DNA of 64,000 bases from Didemnitutus sp041906465 (GTDB taxonomy: Bacteria > Verrucomicrobiota > Verrucomicrobiia > Opitutales > Opitutaceae), in assembly GCA_041906465.1 (NCBI GenBank), contig JAYRJE010000010.1, positions 124,001-188,000 of the forward strand, read 5' to 3'. Both the position numbers and the translations under genes were made by a program. A model generated the notes under the pieces. It saw nothing but the letters and a program-made list of their open reading frames with translations. It was not told where the DNA came from and did not search any database. Below are positions 1 through 8,979 of this stretch, one piece after another. Numbering within the stretch: position 1 is the stretch's first letter; each line of letters starts with the position of its first letter.

Positions 1-1
1 C

Positions 2-394
2 AAGCTGAAGGAAGCCTTCGTTCACGCCCTGCCGAAGATGCTGCTCTTCTGCCTGCCGCTTTTCGCTCTTTGCACGCGCGTGCTCTTCCGCAGGTCCGGT
101 CACGTCTATCTGCAACACCTCGTGCTCGCGCTGCACTTTCACACGTTCATCTACCTCTTCCTGCTCGTGCGCGACGGCTGGGTCGGGCTCGGCAGCTTCC
201 TGCACGTCGGCGGAGTCCTCTCGTTCGCCGCGGGAATCTGGCTCACCGTGTATCCGTTTCTGATGTTCCGCCGCTTGTTCGGCCTCGGCTGGTGGCCGAC
301 GATCTGGCGAACGCTGGCTGTCGCCACCTCCTACTGGTTCATCCTGTGCCTCGCGTTCGTGTCCACGATCATGCTGATCTTCGCGACGCTGTAG
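2..394 (+). CDS. DUF3667-like membrane protein, C-terminal part
   Basis: The reading frame is already open at the window edge, so this is the 3' end of a longer gene. The visible 130 residues hold about four hydrophobic segments with the pattern LPKMLLFCLPLFAL followed by a YLQHLVLALHFHTF stretch. I know this arrangement from the C-terminal membrane half of DUF3667 proteins, whose N-terminus normally carries a cysteine-rich zinc-ribbon that would lie outside the window. Function is unknown for the family. The alcohol dehydrogenase gene follows 56 bp downstream on the same strand. The family assignment comes from recalled pattern only. Confidence 0.7.
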   Translation, partial: KLKEAFVHALPKMLLFCLPLFALCTRVLFRRSGHVYLQHLVLALHFHTFIYLFLLVRDGWVGLGSFLHVGGVLSFAAGIWLTVYPFLMFRRLFGLGWWPTIWRTLAVATSYWFILCLAFVSTIMLIFATL

Positions 395-450
395 CGGCCC
401 GCCGACACTCGCCGCCCGGTGATGATGCGGCCTTGATCGACTCCCCCCAC

Positions 451-1482
451 ATGAAGGCGCTCCGCCTCATCGCTCCACACCACCCGCTTGAGTTGCACGA
501 CGTTCCCGTGCCCGCGCCCGGGCCCGACGACGTGCTGATTCGCGTCCGTGCTGCGGGCATCTGCCACTCGGATGCACACTACCGTAACGGCGTCGCGCAA
601 CTCCAGCGGTTGCCACTCACACTCGGCCACGAAGTCGCCGGCACGATCGCCGAGCTCGGCGCCAACGTCCGCTCGCTCAGTCGCGGCCAGCGAGTGTGCG
701 TGCATTACCTCGCCACTTGCGGCACGTGCGCCTGGTGTGCCGGTGGCCACGAGCAGTTCTGCGGCACCGGCCAGATGATCGGCCGCCACCGCGATGGCGG
801 CATGGCGGAATGCATCGTCATGCCCGCCGCGAGCGTCTTTCCGCTGCCCGACACCATCTCCTTCGCCCACGGCGCCGTCATGATGTGCTCGTCGGCCACC
901 GCCCTCCACGCACTGCGCAAAGCCCGTCTCGCCCCCGGCGAAACCGTCGCCGTCTTCGGCGTGGGCGGGCTGGGCGCCTCGGCGGTGCAACTGGCCCGCG
1001 CCCTCGGCGCCGCGGTGGTCTTCGCGGTGGATATCAACGCCGACAAGCTCGCGCTGGCCGAGCAGCTCGGGGCCGCGCCGGTCAACGCACGCGCGCTCGA
1101 CCCCGTCGCCGAAATCCGGCGCGCCACCGGCGGTCGCGGGGTGGATGTCGCGCTCGAGTTGATCGGCCTGCCGCAAACCATGCAGCAATCCGTCCGCGTG
1201 CTGAACAAAATGGGCCGCACCGCCCTCGCCGGCCTCACGCGGCAGCCGCTCGCCGTCGACCCCTACTACGAAGTCATCAATCAGGAGGCCGAGATCATCG
1301 GCGTCTCCGATCACCTCGCCGCGGAGATTCCCAAACTGCTGCGCTACGCCACGAACGGACAGCTGCAGCTCGACCGCATCGTCACGCGCCACGTTCCGCT
1401 CGACGCCGCCGCGATCAACGCCGTCCTCGACGACCTCGACCGCTTTGGCAGCGCCGCGCGCACGGTCGTGGAAATCGGTTGA
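451..1482 (+). CDS. Zinc-dependent alcohol dehydrogenase (MDR family)
   Basis: This 343-residue protein is a medium-chain dehydrogenase/reductase that should oxidise an alcohol or reduce an aldehyde with NAD(P). The catalytic zinc ligands are visible as Cys38 (GICHSD) and His60-Glu61 (GHE). The structural zinc lobe has four cysteines at 90, 93, 96 and 104. The Rossmann turn GVGGLG is at 170-175. The frame stays open far upstream, but the ATG at 451 begins the typical MKALRL strand and gives the family's usual length. The substrate cannot be read from the sequence. The gene stands alone between the membrane protein and malQ. Confidence 0.9.
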   Translation: MKALRLIAPHHPLELHDVPVPAPGPDDVLIRVRAAGICHSDAHYRNGVAQLQRLPLTLGHEVAGTIAELGANVRSLSRGQRVCVHYLATCGTCAWCAGGHEQFCGTGQMIGRHRDGGMAECIVMPAASVFPLPDTISFAHGAVMMCSSATALHALRKARLAPGETVAVFGVGGLGASAVQLARALGAAVVFAVDINADKLALAEQLGAAPVNARALDPVAEIRRATGGRGVDVALELIGLPQTMQQSVRVLNKMGRTALAGLTRQPLAVDPYYEVINQEAEIIGVSDHLAAEIPKLLRYATNGQLQLDRIVTRHVPLDAAAINAVLDDLDRFGSAARTVVEIG

Positions 1483-1499
1483 CGACCCGCCGCTGGGAG

Positions 1500-1519
1500 G
1501 GCGGCGCGCCGTCGCCGCC
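1500..1519. repeat. REP-like palindrome (single)
   Basis: A short stem-loop with arms GGCGGCG/CGCCGCC and a six-base CGCCGT loop follows a GGGAG lead-in. It has the same stem length, loop size and G-rich 5' lead as the REPs found elsewhere in the window, and the same loop as the copy near 14959. It lies 18 bp after the dehydrogenase stop codon. Confidence 0.5.
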
Positions 1520-1599
1520 CCGATCCGGCCACAAGCACCGCGCCCCGTGCTTCCGCCGCGAGCGACGCCTGATTTGACCGCGGCGCGCGAGACGCTACG

Positions 1600-3207
1600 G
1601 TGACCATCCCTCGCGTGAAAAAATCCTCCGCTCGCACCGCCACGAAGCCCGTCTCCCCGTCGTCAGCGTCCGCCGGCCACGCCGCGGCGCCGCTGCCGCT
1701 GTTCAACTGGCTGAACACGCGCGGCGCCGGCGTGCTGCTCCACCCCACCGCGCTGCCCGGCGAACAGGGCGTCGGTGTCTTCGACGCGCACGCGCTCCGC
1801 TTCCTCGATTTTCTGCAGCAAGCCGGCGTGAAATACTGGCAGCTCTGCCCGCTCGGCCCCACCGGCTACGGCGACTCGCCTTACGCGTGCTTCTCCGCCT
1901 TCGCCGGCAACCCGCACCTCATCGACCTCGCCGCGCTCGTGCCGCACGACCTGCTCGACGAGTCCGATCTCGCGCCGCTGCGCGCTCTGCCGACCGATCA
2001 CGTGGATTTCGGCGCCTTGCACGAAAAGAAGCGGCCGCTGCTCGCACGCGCCTATCAGAATTTCAAGGAGCGCGAGGTCGCCGCGCCCTACGGCGAGTTC
2101 GAGGCCTTCAAGCATCGCCACGCCTCGTGGCTGATGCCCTTCGCCTATTTCAGCGCGTTGAAGGATCATTTTAATGGCGCGTCCTGGACCGAATGGCCGG
2201 CCGGGTTGCGCGACTTCGCCTCCGCGCAGCAATCCGATCTGCGCAGCCTGCTCGAAGAACCGATCGAGCGCTGCTGTTTCGCGCAATACCTCTTCTTCGG
2301 CCAGTGGCATCTCATCCGCACCGAAGCGCGTGCCCGCGGCGTCGAGATCATCGGCGATCTGCCGATCTTCGTCGCGCTCGATTCGTCCGACGCCTGGTCG
2401 AATCCCGATCTCTTCGAACTCGATCCGCAAACGAAGCGCCCCGTCGCGGTTGCCGGCGTGCCGCCCGATTATTTCTCCGCTGACGGTCAACTCTGGGGGA
2501 ATCCGCTCTATCGGTGGGACGCCCACCGCGCCCAGGGCTACCGCTGGTGGATCGAGCGCCTGCGCGCCGCCTTCGAACTCTACGACCTCGTGCGCATCGA
2601 TCACTTCCGTGGCTTCGATACCTACTGGCGCATCCCGCTGCCCGCGACGAACGCCCGCGTCGGCGAATGGCGCCAGGGGCCCGGCCTCGATCTCTTCCGG
2701 GCCTTTCATCATGAATTCCCGGCGGCGCGCATCATTGCGGAGGATCTCGGCGATCTCACCCCCAGCGTCCGCGCCCTCCTCGCGCAAACGGGTCTCCCCG
2801 GCATGCTCGTGCTGCAATTCGCCTTCGGTGGCGACGCCACGAACAGCTATCTCCCGCACCACGCGACGCCCAACAGCGTCATTTATCCCGGCACGCACGA
2901 CAACGACACGACGCTCGGCTGGTATCGCAGCGCGAGCGAGCACGAGCGCGACTACGTGCGCCGCTACTTCCGCGTCTCCGGCCAGGAGGTGGCGTGGGAT
3001 TTTCTGCGCGCCGCCTACGCCAGCGCATCGCGGCTCGCCGTGATCCCGCTGCAGGACGTGCTCTCCCTCGGCAGCGACGCACGCTTCAACACGCCCGGCA
3101 AACCCGAGGGCAACTGGCAGTGGCGCTGCCACGCGAGCGACCTCGAGAAACTTTCCGGAGGCACGGCGAATTATCTGCGCGAACTCGCCCAGCTTTACGG
3201 CCGCTGA
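1600..3207 (+). CDS. malQ: 4-alpha-glucanotransferase
   Basis: Amylomaltase of glycoside hydrolase family 77, 535 residues, which transfers alpha-1,4-glucan segments between maltodextrins in the cytoplasm. The opening GAGVLLHPTALPGEQGVG and the PLGPTGYGDSPY stretch are diagnostic. The three catalytic acids can be placed: the nucleophile Asp334 in VRIDHFRG, the acid/base Glu381 in IIAEDLG and Asp434 in THDNDTT. The start is a GTG. The first 35 or so residues are a Ser/Ala/Thr-rich extension not found in typical MalQ, so translation might start later. Full-length, with no visible damage. No other glycogen or maltose genes are nearby. Confidence 0.95.
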   Translation: MTIPRVKKSSARTATKPVSPSSASAGHAAAPLPLFNWLNTRGAGVLLHPTALPGEQGVGVFDAHALRFLDFLQQAGVKYWQLCPLGPTGYGDSPYACFSAFAGNPHLIDLAALVPHDLLDESDLAPLRALPTDHVDFGALHEKKRPLLARAYQNFKEREVAAPYGEFEAFKHRHASWLMPFAYFSALKDHFNGASWTEWPAGLRDFASAQQSDLRSLLEEPIERCCFAQYLFFGQWHLIRTEARARGVEIIGDLPIFVALDSSDAWSNPDLFELDPQTKRPVAVAGVPPDYFSADGQLWGNPLYRWDAHRAQGYRWWIERLRAAFELYDLVRIDHFRGFDTYWRIPLPATNARVGEWRQGPGLDLFRAFHHEFPAARIIAEDLGDLTPSVRALLAQTGLPGMLVLQFAFGGDATNSYLPHHATPNSVIYPGTHDNDTTLGWYRSASEHERDYVRRYFRVSGQEVAWDFLRAAYASASRLAVIPLQDVLSLGSDARFNTPGKPEGNWQWRCHASDLEKLSGGTANYLRELAQLYGR

Positions 3208-3400
3208 AAAAACGCACACGGCGCATCCGTGATCGCCGCGCGGAGCGGAAGCGAACGCGAGCGCGCGGCAGAAATTCCCCGCCACCCGACCGCCACGCTC
3301 ACGCGACGACACTCACCGGGCGCACGTCGTTCGATCACACCGCACGTCACACCGAAATATTTTCCGTGCATTACGCCGCAGAGCTGCTTAAAAAATTTCC

Positions 3401-3463
3401 ATGGCAAAGAAAAAAGCGGCCAAAAAGGCCACCAAGAAACCAGCCGGCAAGAAGAAGAAGTAA
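3401..3463 (+). CDS. Lysine-rich 20-residue peptide (histone-H1-tail-like)
   Basis: A 20-codon reading frame, MAKKKAAKKATKKPAGKKKK, is followed directly by a strong intrinsic terminator at 3493-3524. More than half of the residues are lysine, with KKA/KKP spacing like histone H1 tails and the lysine-rich tails of bacterial nucleoid proteins. It may be a stand-alone DNA- or RNA-binding peptide, or the remnant of a longer tail. About 190 bp upstream of it, to the malQ stop, holds no other gene that I can see. The compact unit of ORF plus terminator argues that it is transcribed. Coding status is still uncertain because of its size. Confidence 0.55.
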   Translation: MAKKKAAKKATKKPAGKKKK

Positions 3464-3492
3464 CACCCGCTGTTGCTTCTTCTACCCCAAGC

Positions 3493-3524
3493 CGCCGGCT
3501 CTTCGGAGCCGGCGTTTTGTTTTT
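3493..3524 (+). terminator. Intrinsic terminator with UUCG tetraloop
   Basis: A perfect 9-bp GC-rich stem (CGCCGGCTC/GAGCCGGCG) is capped by a TTCG loop closed by a C-G pair, the extra-stable tetraloop. It is followed by TTTTGTTTTT. It lies 29 bp after the stop codon of the lysine-rich peptide and should end that transcript. Confidence 0.9.
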
Positions 3525-3667
3525 GGTGGAGCAGAGATTCCGTCGAAGCTGGCCAGCGGATGAAGATCGGCGTGCGCGGCGACAAGCCGCGGCAGATCGA
3601 TTGGATTGCACCGCAATGCTGCTTCCGCTCTGCTCCACCGCGGGCCGACTCAAAAACTTCCTACCCC

Positions 3668-4006
3668 ATGAAAATCGTGCCGTTGATCTGCCTCATCCTT
3701 TTTGTCGGCTTTGTCCTGCCCGCGATCGCAAGCGCCCAATCGCAGCCACAAACACAGCGCGTCACGCAACTGGAAGACCGCGTCAACACGCTGGAGGGAA
3801 GAATCGCGAAGCTCGGCAACGATCAAGGCCTCGCCCTGATCCTCTTCGCGGTCGTCTGCGCTTTGTGGGCACAGAACACCGGCCGCAGTGGGTGGCTGTG
3901 GTTCTTCCTCGGCCTGTTCTTCTCGATCATCACGGTCCTCGTTCTCCTTTGGAAAAACTCGAGGGATATCGACCGTCGGCGGCGCGGCCCGACTCGCGCT
4001 ACTTGA
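3668..4006 (+). CDS. Small membrane protein of unknown function
   Basis: A 112-residue protein. It begins with a hydrophobic export signal or anchor (MKIVPLICLILFVGFVLPA followed by ASAQ). A short heptad-like stretch follows (VTQLEDRVNTLEGRIAKL, about residues 37-54), suggesting a small coiled coil. A second hydrophobic region (SGWLWFFLGLFFSIITVLVLL) and a basic tail end it. I do not recognise a family. The ATG at 3668 is chosen because it directly precedes the hydrophobic leader. The last codons overlap, tail to tail, the end of the MBL hydrolase gene on the other strand by 8 bp. Confidence 0.65.
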   Translation: MKIVPLICLILFVGFVLPAIASAQSQPQTQRVTQLEDRVNTLEGRIAKLGNDQGLALILFAVVCALWAQNTGRSGWLWFFLGLFFSIITVLVLLWKNSRDIDRRRRGPTRAT

Positions 4007-4907
4007 TCTGCTCCGGTCGGAACTTCCGCCAGTAGCGCGCGAGTCCGCCCACGCTCATCGCCGCGGGATCGGCTTGCTCGTAGGTGTCGAGCATCTCGTC
4101 GCTCAGGCCCGCCATCTTCAATTCCGCCCGCACGCGCTGCTCGAACAGCGGCACGATTTTCTCCTCGGGCATTCCGATCTTCAGCTCCTCGGCGATCCAC
4201 TCCGCCCAATCGAGCAGACGCTCGACGAGTTCGTTAAGCCGCTTCGCGGGATCGTCGATCTCGCCGAAGTGCGTGAAGAACACGCGGGCCGGCTGCAGCT
4301 TCATGATGCGCTGCAGCGAACCGAACCACTGCTCGAGGTTGATGTCCGGCGGCGGACACGGCGGCAGACACGGACCGCCGTCGATCACGACGCCCATCAC
4401 GTCGCCGGAAAACAGCGTGCGCTCGCGCTCCAGCCACCACGCGTGGTGGTGCTGCGCATGTCCCGGCGTATCGATCGCCGTGAACATCGTGCCGCCCGCC
4501 TCGACGGTCTCGTTATCCTGCACGATCCGCAGCTTGTCCGCCCGCACCGGACGCATGTCGCCCCACAGGTAACTCATCTGGTCGCCGAAAATTTTCGTCG
4601 CGCTCGCGAGCAGCTTGGTCGGATCGGCGAGGTGCGGCGCGCCTCTCGGGTGCACGCAGACGGTCGCACCGTATTCCTCGGCCCAGCGCCACGCGGCCCC
4701 CGCGTGGTCGAAATGGATATGCGTCACGAAGACATGCGTGACGTTCTCCGGTCGCAATCCAGCGTGCTGCAGACCCGCGACCGTGTGGTTGAAAATCGAC
4801 TCCGGCCCGCAGTCGACCAGCGCGAGCTTCTCCTCGCCCACCACGCCCGTGCCGATGACTTTCGGGCGGCCGAGATGGAGCCCGTCGACGAAACGGATCG
4901 CGCTCAT
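3999..4907 (-). CDS. MBL-fold metallo-hydrolase
   Basis: A 302-residue metallo-beta-lactamase-fold hydrolase. The metal-binding motif is intact: His63, His65, Asp67 and His68 in THIHFDHAG, His150 in TPGHAQHH and Asp169 in LFSGDV. The fold occurs in glyoxalase II, quorum-quenching lactonases and other hydrolases. The long acidic C-terminal helical region (from about residue 200) resembles uncharacterised MBL proteins rather than glyoxalase II. The substrate is unknown. It is followed on the same strand, upstream, by the YebC-like gene with a 127-bp spacer. Confidence 0.88.
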   Translation of the reverse strand: MSAIRFVDGLHLGRPKVIGTGVVGEEKLALVDCGPESIFNHTVAGLQHAGLRPENVTHVFVTHIHFDHAGAAWRWAEEYGATVCVHPRGAPHLADPTKLLASATKIFGDQMSYLWGDMRPVRADKLRIVQDNETVEAGGTMFTAIDTPGHAQHHHAWWLERERTLFSGDVMGVVIDGGPCLPPCPPPDINLEQWFGSLQRIMKLQPARVFFTHFGEIDDPAKRLNELVERLLDWAEWIAEELKIGMPEEKIVPLFEQRVRAELKMAGLSDEMLDTYEQADPAAMSVGGLARYWRKFRPEQIK

Positions 4908-5034
4908 GAATCGGTGCCTTGCTCGAGGTGGTCGCCGCCGGGACGGCGGCGGGAAGGACGGGGCCGGCAGGCGCGATCAACGCCCTCCGGCACGCCGGGG
5001 CACGCCGTTCGATGGTTGGCGCGCGGCGACTCGC

Positions 5035-5766
5035 TCACTTCACCGCCGCCCACACCCGTTGCACGTCGTCGTGGTCCTCGAGTTCCTGCAGGAACTCGCC
5101 GACCTCCGCGCGCTGCGCGTCGTTCAACTCCGGAAACTGTTTCGCGACGTAGCCGATTTCGGCCGTGATCACGCTCCACCCATTGCTCTTCAGCCAGGTG
5201 GCGACGGCGTGCACCGCCGTGCGATCACAGAGGAAACGTGCGCCCGTCGCACCTTCGGGAACATCGTCGTTCTCCGCATGCGAGAGCGCCGCGAAGTCGT
5301 TCGCACCCGCCTCGATCGCGGCGGCTTCGAGGTCGGCGCCCGCCGCGGCCGTGTGCGCCTCGACGATGCCGGTGTGGTCGAAGAGAAACTTGTTCGAGCC
5401 CGCGGTGCCGAGCACGCCCTTCTTGAAGAGCACGCGAATTTCCGGTGCGGTGCGCTGGGTGTTGTCGGTCATGCACTCCACGATCACGGGCACCTTGTGC
5501 GGCGCGTAGCCTTCGAAGGCGACGTGGTCGAGGTTGACCTTCTCGCCACCGGTGCCGGCGCCCTTGGCGATGGCGCGCTCGATGACGTCGCGCGTCACGC
5601 TGGCCTTCTTGGCCTTTTCCACCGCAGCGAACAATCGCGCGTTGGCGGTGATGTCCCCGCCTCCGAGCTTCGCAGCCACGGTGATTTCCTTCACCAGTTT
5701 GCCGACGACCTGACCTTTCTTGAGGTTAACAATCGCGCGTTTCGCGTGCAGCCATTGACGTCCCAT
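5035..5766 (-). CDS. yebC: YebC/PmpR-family regulator (YeeN-like branch)
   Basis: A 243-residue member of the TACO1/YebC family, whose members bind DNA or, in recent work, assist translation of polyproline stretches. The family core is clear: KLVKEITVAAKLGGGD, the ARDVIERAIAKG-like segment near residue 58, and YAPHKVPVIVECMTDN. The N-terminus reads MGRQWLHAKRA instead of the usual MAGHSKW, which suggests the YeeN-like subgroup. Length and the acidic C-terminal end match the family. No ruvC or other usual neighbour is present. Confidence 0.88.
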   Translation of the reverse strand: MGRQWLHAKRAIVNLKKGQVVGKLVKEITVAAKLGGGDITANARLFAAVEKAKKASVTRDVIERAIAKGAGTGGEKVNLDHVAFEGYAPHKVPVIVECMTDNTQRTAPEIRVLFKKGVLGTAGSNKFLFDHTGIVEAHTAAAGADLEAAAIEAGANDFAALSHAENDDVPEGATGARFLCDRTAVHAVATWLKSNGWSVITAEIGYVAKQFPELNDAQRAEVGEFLQELEDHDDVQRVWAAVK

Positions 5767-5862
5767 AGGGCGGAGAAGCTAGGCGGCTCGTCGCGCGCGC
5801 CGCAAGTGCCGAAACCTCGGGAGTTGCGAACCGCAGCGGGAAGTGCCTGTCTGCGAGCGACC

Positions 5863-6291
5863 ATGAAATTCCCCCTCTGGCTCCTGCTCGGTTTCGTTGT
5901 TTTCGCAACGGGCTGCGGCTCGCTCACCACCTCCGGCCGCACCGATCTGGGGAAGTTTCGCCGCGTGTGGGTCGAGCAGCGCCTCAACGACAACCTCGGC
6001 GTCGGTCGCAAACTCGCGGCCGAACTCCAGGCACTCGGCTACACCGCAGAGGTCGGCCATTTGACGATGATGCCGGAGGACACCGAGCTGATCGTCACCT
6101 ACGACGCGCGCGAGGAATGGGATTTCCGGGCCTATCTGATCGAGCTCAACGTCTCCGTGCGGCCGAAGAAGAACTACAACGTCATCATCTCGACCGCGCG
6201 CTACTTTCACCCCGGCGTGACGAAAAAATCCTCCGACGCGATGATGCACGAGCTGATGACGAAACTGTTTCCGCGCTGTCACGCGCCGTGA
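5863..6291 (+). CDS. Small lipoprotein
   Basis: A 142-residue protein with a lipoprotein signal peptide: a basic start, a hydrophobic run and the lipobox FATGC at about residues 15-19, predicting lipidation of the cysteine. The mature part is a compact alpha/beta domain with no family that I recognise. The start ATG at 5863 is chosen because the signal peptide follows directly. It is divergent from yebC, with 96 bp between the starts. Confidence 0.75.
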   Translation: MKFPLWLLLGFVVFATGCGSLTTSGRTDLGKFRRVWVEQRLNDNLGVGRKLAAELQALGYTAEVGHLTMMPEDTELIVTYDAREEWDFRAYLIELNVSVRPKKNYNVIISTARYFHPGVTKKSSDAMMHELMTKLFPRCHAP

Positions 6292-6387
6292 TGCCGGGCC
6301 GCGGAATGAGTGAGAATTCCGCTGGGCAAGACACGAAAGCCTCCCGGCTTCCGCTACACGCGCGGAACCCGCGCGCGTGCTGTCGGT

Positions 6388-8388
6388 TTATCCCAACAAC
6401 ACGTTGATGATCGCATTGCCTATGCCCACGAGCGCCGAACCGGAAATCAAGCCGGCGCAGATCGGCTCGCAGCCCTCGACCCAGAAATCGTGACTCTTCG
6501 TGCCGGGCGTCGCGTGCTGGCGGCCTTTCCACCAGAAGATCATCGCCCCGATCCACATCATGAAGCACGACGCCGGCGGCAACACCACGCCGAGACCGAC
6601 GGACACGGCCGAGATCGGGAAGCGCCCCTTCGATTTGATGCGCAAAATCTCGAACGTCGCCGCCGCCACCGCCGCGACGATCATCGAGATGATCGCCGAC
6701 GTCGGCAGGCTGTGCACGCCCTTCGCAATGATGTCCGCGACGCCCTTCCACTGCAGCGCCGCCGGCATCGGGAACTGCTCGGAAATGATCGTCGCCGTCG
6801 AGCGCACGCCCTCTTTGTTCGCCGGCGCGAAGAGCAGGAAGAACAGCGGGATCACCGCGAACGAACCCGACAACACGCCGATCACGTGCCCGATCGCCTG
6901 CTGGCGCGGCTTCGCCCCGAGCATGTAGCCGGGCTTGATGTCCGAGAGCAGACTCGCGGCGTTGGAGGAGATTTCCGCCGTCATGCCGGCCGGAAGGATG
7001 TTGCTCGCCGGATTCGAGCGATCGATCGCGCCCATCGTGAACTGGGTGATCTTCGACAGGGAGCCGGTCGGCATCCACGAGGTGAGCGCCATCGAGTTGG
7101 TGCAGATCACCGCCAGCAGAATAATCAACGGCAGCGCCAGGAACGAGAGCAGCCACGGCACGCCGAAGAACGCGTGGTTCACCCACGCTCCGACCACACC
7201 GAGAATCGGGATGCCCGCGAACGACACCCACAACGGCAGCTCGATGTCGCGCAACACGTCGTTCTCCCGCGCCGCCGCCGCGTCCGCGGGGCTCTTGCGC
7301 CGGAAGATCGTCGCGAACGCCCGCGTGAACAGCTCCGGCTTGCCGAACAAGCCCACCATCGCGCCCACGACCATCATCACGACGCCCCACCACAGCGCCC
7401 ACTGGTTCACGATCTCGCCGCGCGAGATATTGACCAGCGCGCCACTCGGCGCGACGTAGCTCTTGATTTCTCCGCGCTGAATCATGATCGGCGCGAGCAC
7501 CGCGTAATTGATGAACGCCCCCAGCACGCAGCTCGTCGCCACCCGGATGCCCATCAATCCGCCCACGCCGAGCATCGCCGCATCCACGGTCAGCCGCAGG
7601 CCGAGTTGACGAATGTCGGTGCCCATGATCTTCGGGATCCACCACGAATACTTCGCCGCGGCGCCGTAGTAGTAGAGGTCGATCGTCTCCTGGAAATACC
7701 ACGGCTCCTTCAGCCCGGCCCACTGGTGCATGCGCAGCACCGTGAATTGCACGAAGCGCATCCAGCCGTCGCTGATGAGGAACTGCCACAGCCCCGTGAA
7801 CAGCGTCGTGAGCGCCAGCAGCTTCGCCTTGAACAGACCTGCGGCCTCCTGTCCCGTGTAGAGCGCATCGAGCACGACGCCCGCCGCGCGCCCCTCCGGG
7901 AACGGCAGCTGATCCTCATTCACGAACCGCCGCTTCATCGGAAACGCCACGAGCACGCCCAGCAGCGCCACCACCACCATCCACGCCAGCATCTGCCACC
8001 AGTGGAGAATGTGTCCGGTGACGACCATGTAGGCCGCGAGGCTCGTCGTCAGCGGCGTCACCATGTAGCCCGCCGCCGAGGCGATCGACTGCGTGCAGTT
8101 GTTCTCGAGAATCGTCAGATCGCGCGCCCAGCCCGCCTTCGCCATGATGCGGAATACCGCGAACGCCACGATCACCGACGTGAGATTCACGCCGATCGAG
8201 ATGCCCGTCTTCGCCGCGATGTAGAGCGCCGTCGCCGCGAGCACGAAACCCACGACAAAGCCCGTCACACCCGACCGCAGCGTCAGCTGCGGCATGTCGC
8301 CGCGGTAAATGTTTTCGAACCACCACCGATCTTTCTGCGCGCGGGTCCACGTCCGCGTCTGCTCATCCGTCAATTGCTGGAGGGCCAT
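6388..8388 (-). CDS. OPT-family oligopeptide/metal-peptide transporter
   Basis: A 666-residue polytopic inner-membrane protein of the OPT superfamily, which imports oligopeptides or metal-siderophore conjugates by proton symport. The N-terminal PQLTLRSGVTGFVVGFVL motif and the NEDQLPFPEGRAAG segment are the strongest marks of the family, and many hydrophobic segments follow. The upstream frame allows an extra 17 residues, but MALQQLTDEQ is the more natural beginning. No binding protein or ATPase gene is next to it, as expected for a secondary transporter. Substrate unknown. Confidence 0.9.
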   Translation of the reverse strand: MALQQLTDEQTRTWTRAQKDRWWFENIYRGDMPQLTLRSGVTGFVVGFVLAATALYIAAKTGISIGVNLTSVIVAFAVFRIMAKAGWARDLTILENNCTQSIASAAGYMVTPLTTSLAAYMVVTGHILHWWQMLAWMVVVALLGVLVAFPMKRRFVNEDQLPFPEGRAAGVVLDALYTGQEAAGLFKAKLLALTTLFTGLWQFLISDGWMRFVQFTVLRMHQWAGLKEPWYFQETIDLYYYGAAAKYSWWIPKIMGTDIRQLGLRLTVDAAMLGVGGLMGIRVATSCVLGAFINYAVLAPIMIQRGEIKSYVAPSGALVNISRGEIVNQWALWWGVVMMVVGAMVGLFGKPELFTRAFATIFRRKSPADAAAARENDVLRDIELPLWVSFAGIPILGVVGAWVNHAFFGVPWLLSFLALPLIILLAVICTNSMALTSWMPTGSLSKITQFTMGAIDRSNPASNILPAGMTAEISSNAASLLSDIKPGYMLGAKPRQQAIGHVIGVLSGSFAVIPLFFLLFAPANKEGVRSTATIISEQFPMPAALQWKGVADIIAKGVHSLPTSAIISMIVAAVAAATFEILRIKSKGRFPISAVSVGLGVVLPPASCFMMWIGAMIFWWKGRQHATPGTKSHDFWVEGCEPICAGLISGSALVGIGNAIINVLLG

Positions 8389-8595
8389 AGAGAGATAACG
8401 CGGCGAACCTGCACAGACGCTCCGCGTTGGCGAGAGCACAGTTGCTCTTTAGTCCGCAAGGAGGATCCACGATCGCTCGCAGCCGGCCCGCGCCGCTCCG
8501 CCACCCGACCGTCTCGCGCGCGAGCGCCATGACCAGCTCCTCACCGCCGCCGCCTCTTCTCGCGCCGCCCACCTGTCGCTCATCCCCACCCACAT

Positions 8596-8614
8596 TTTTG
8601 CTTAATAAGCAAAA
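8596..8614. promoter_or_regulatory. AT-rich 19-bp palindrome, left copy
   Basis: TTTTGCTTAATAAGCAAAA is a perfect palindrome around a central A, and is conspicuous in this GC-rich sequence. It starts 35 bp before the first codon of the decayed gene at 8649-8975. An exact inverted copy follows that gene. It could be an operator for the lost regulator or an element end. Confidence 0.75.
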
Positions 8615-8648
8615 TAGGAAAACGTCACCTTCCGCTCGATTCAACCAT

Positions 8649-8975
8649 GTGCTGGCGCGGGCTGACCTGCTCGAAATCCCCGCGCCCCCCCTCGCGCGCG
8701 AACCACGCCAACGGATGAAATCGAAAACACGCTCCCGCGGCGCGACGTTGAGACCGGGGCCCGATACCCCGCTGTGATTGGCGCTCGCAGCTGCGGCGCG
8801 AACCTACCTGAAGCGATAGGGCGCCAAATCGCGTGTCGCCCGCGTGCTCGGCGTCGCTCCCGCGCGCATGCGCGAATTCTTCGCGGCTCGCTCCGCCATG
8901 CCGGAGGCTGAACGGATCCTCTTTCTGCTGCTTTGGCTGGAACAGCAGCGGCTCGGCCGCGACGAGGGTCAGTGA
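8649..8975 (+). pseudogene. Decayed small helix-turn-helix-like gene
   Basis: One frame runs from a GTG at 8649 to a TGA at 8973-8975 and is broken by only two in-frame stops, at 8775 and 8817. The first part reads LARADLLEIPAPPLAREP. The last part reads RVARVLGVAPARMREFF and then SAMPEAERILFLLLWL, which looks like a helix-turn-helix DNA-binding segment and its following helix. The two pieces share a frame, so point mutation to stop codons explains the damage better than frameshifts. Two 19-bp inverted palindromes lie 34 bp before and 4 bp after it. I cannot name the family. The rest of the 717-bp interval between the OPT and tag genes holds nothing else I can support. Confidence 0.55.
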
Positions 8976-8979
8976 TGAT

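Noticed and set aside
331..1392. 353-residue frame on the minus strand across the alcohol dehydrogenase
   Set aside because: It is antisense to a gene with intact zinc and Rossmann motifs and has only low-complexity Arg/Gly/His-rich character.
6310..8532. 740-residue plus-strand frame opposite the OPT transporter
   Set aside because: Extremely His/Arg-rich and antisense to a well-marked transporter.
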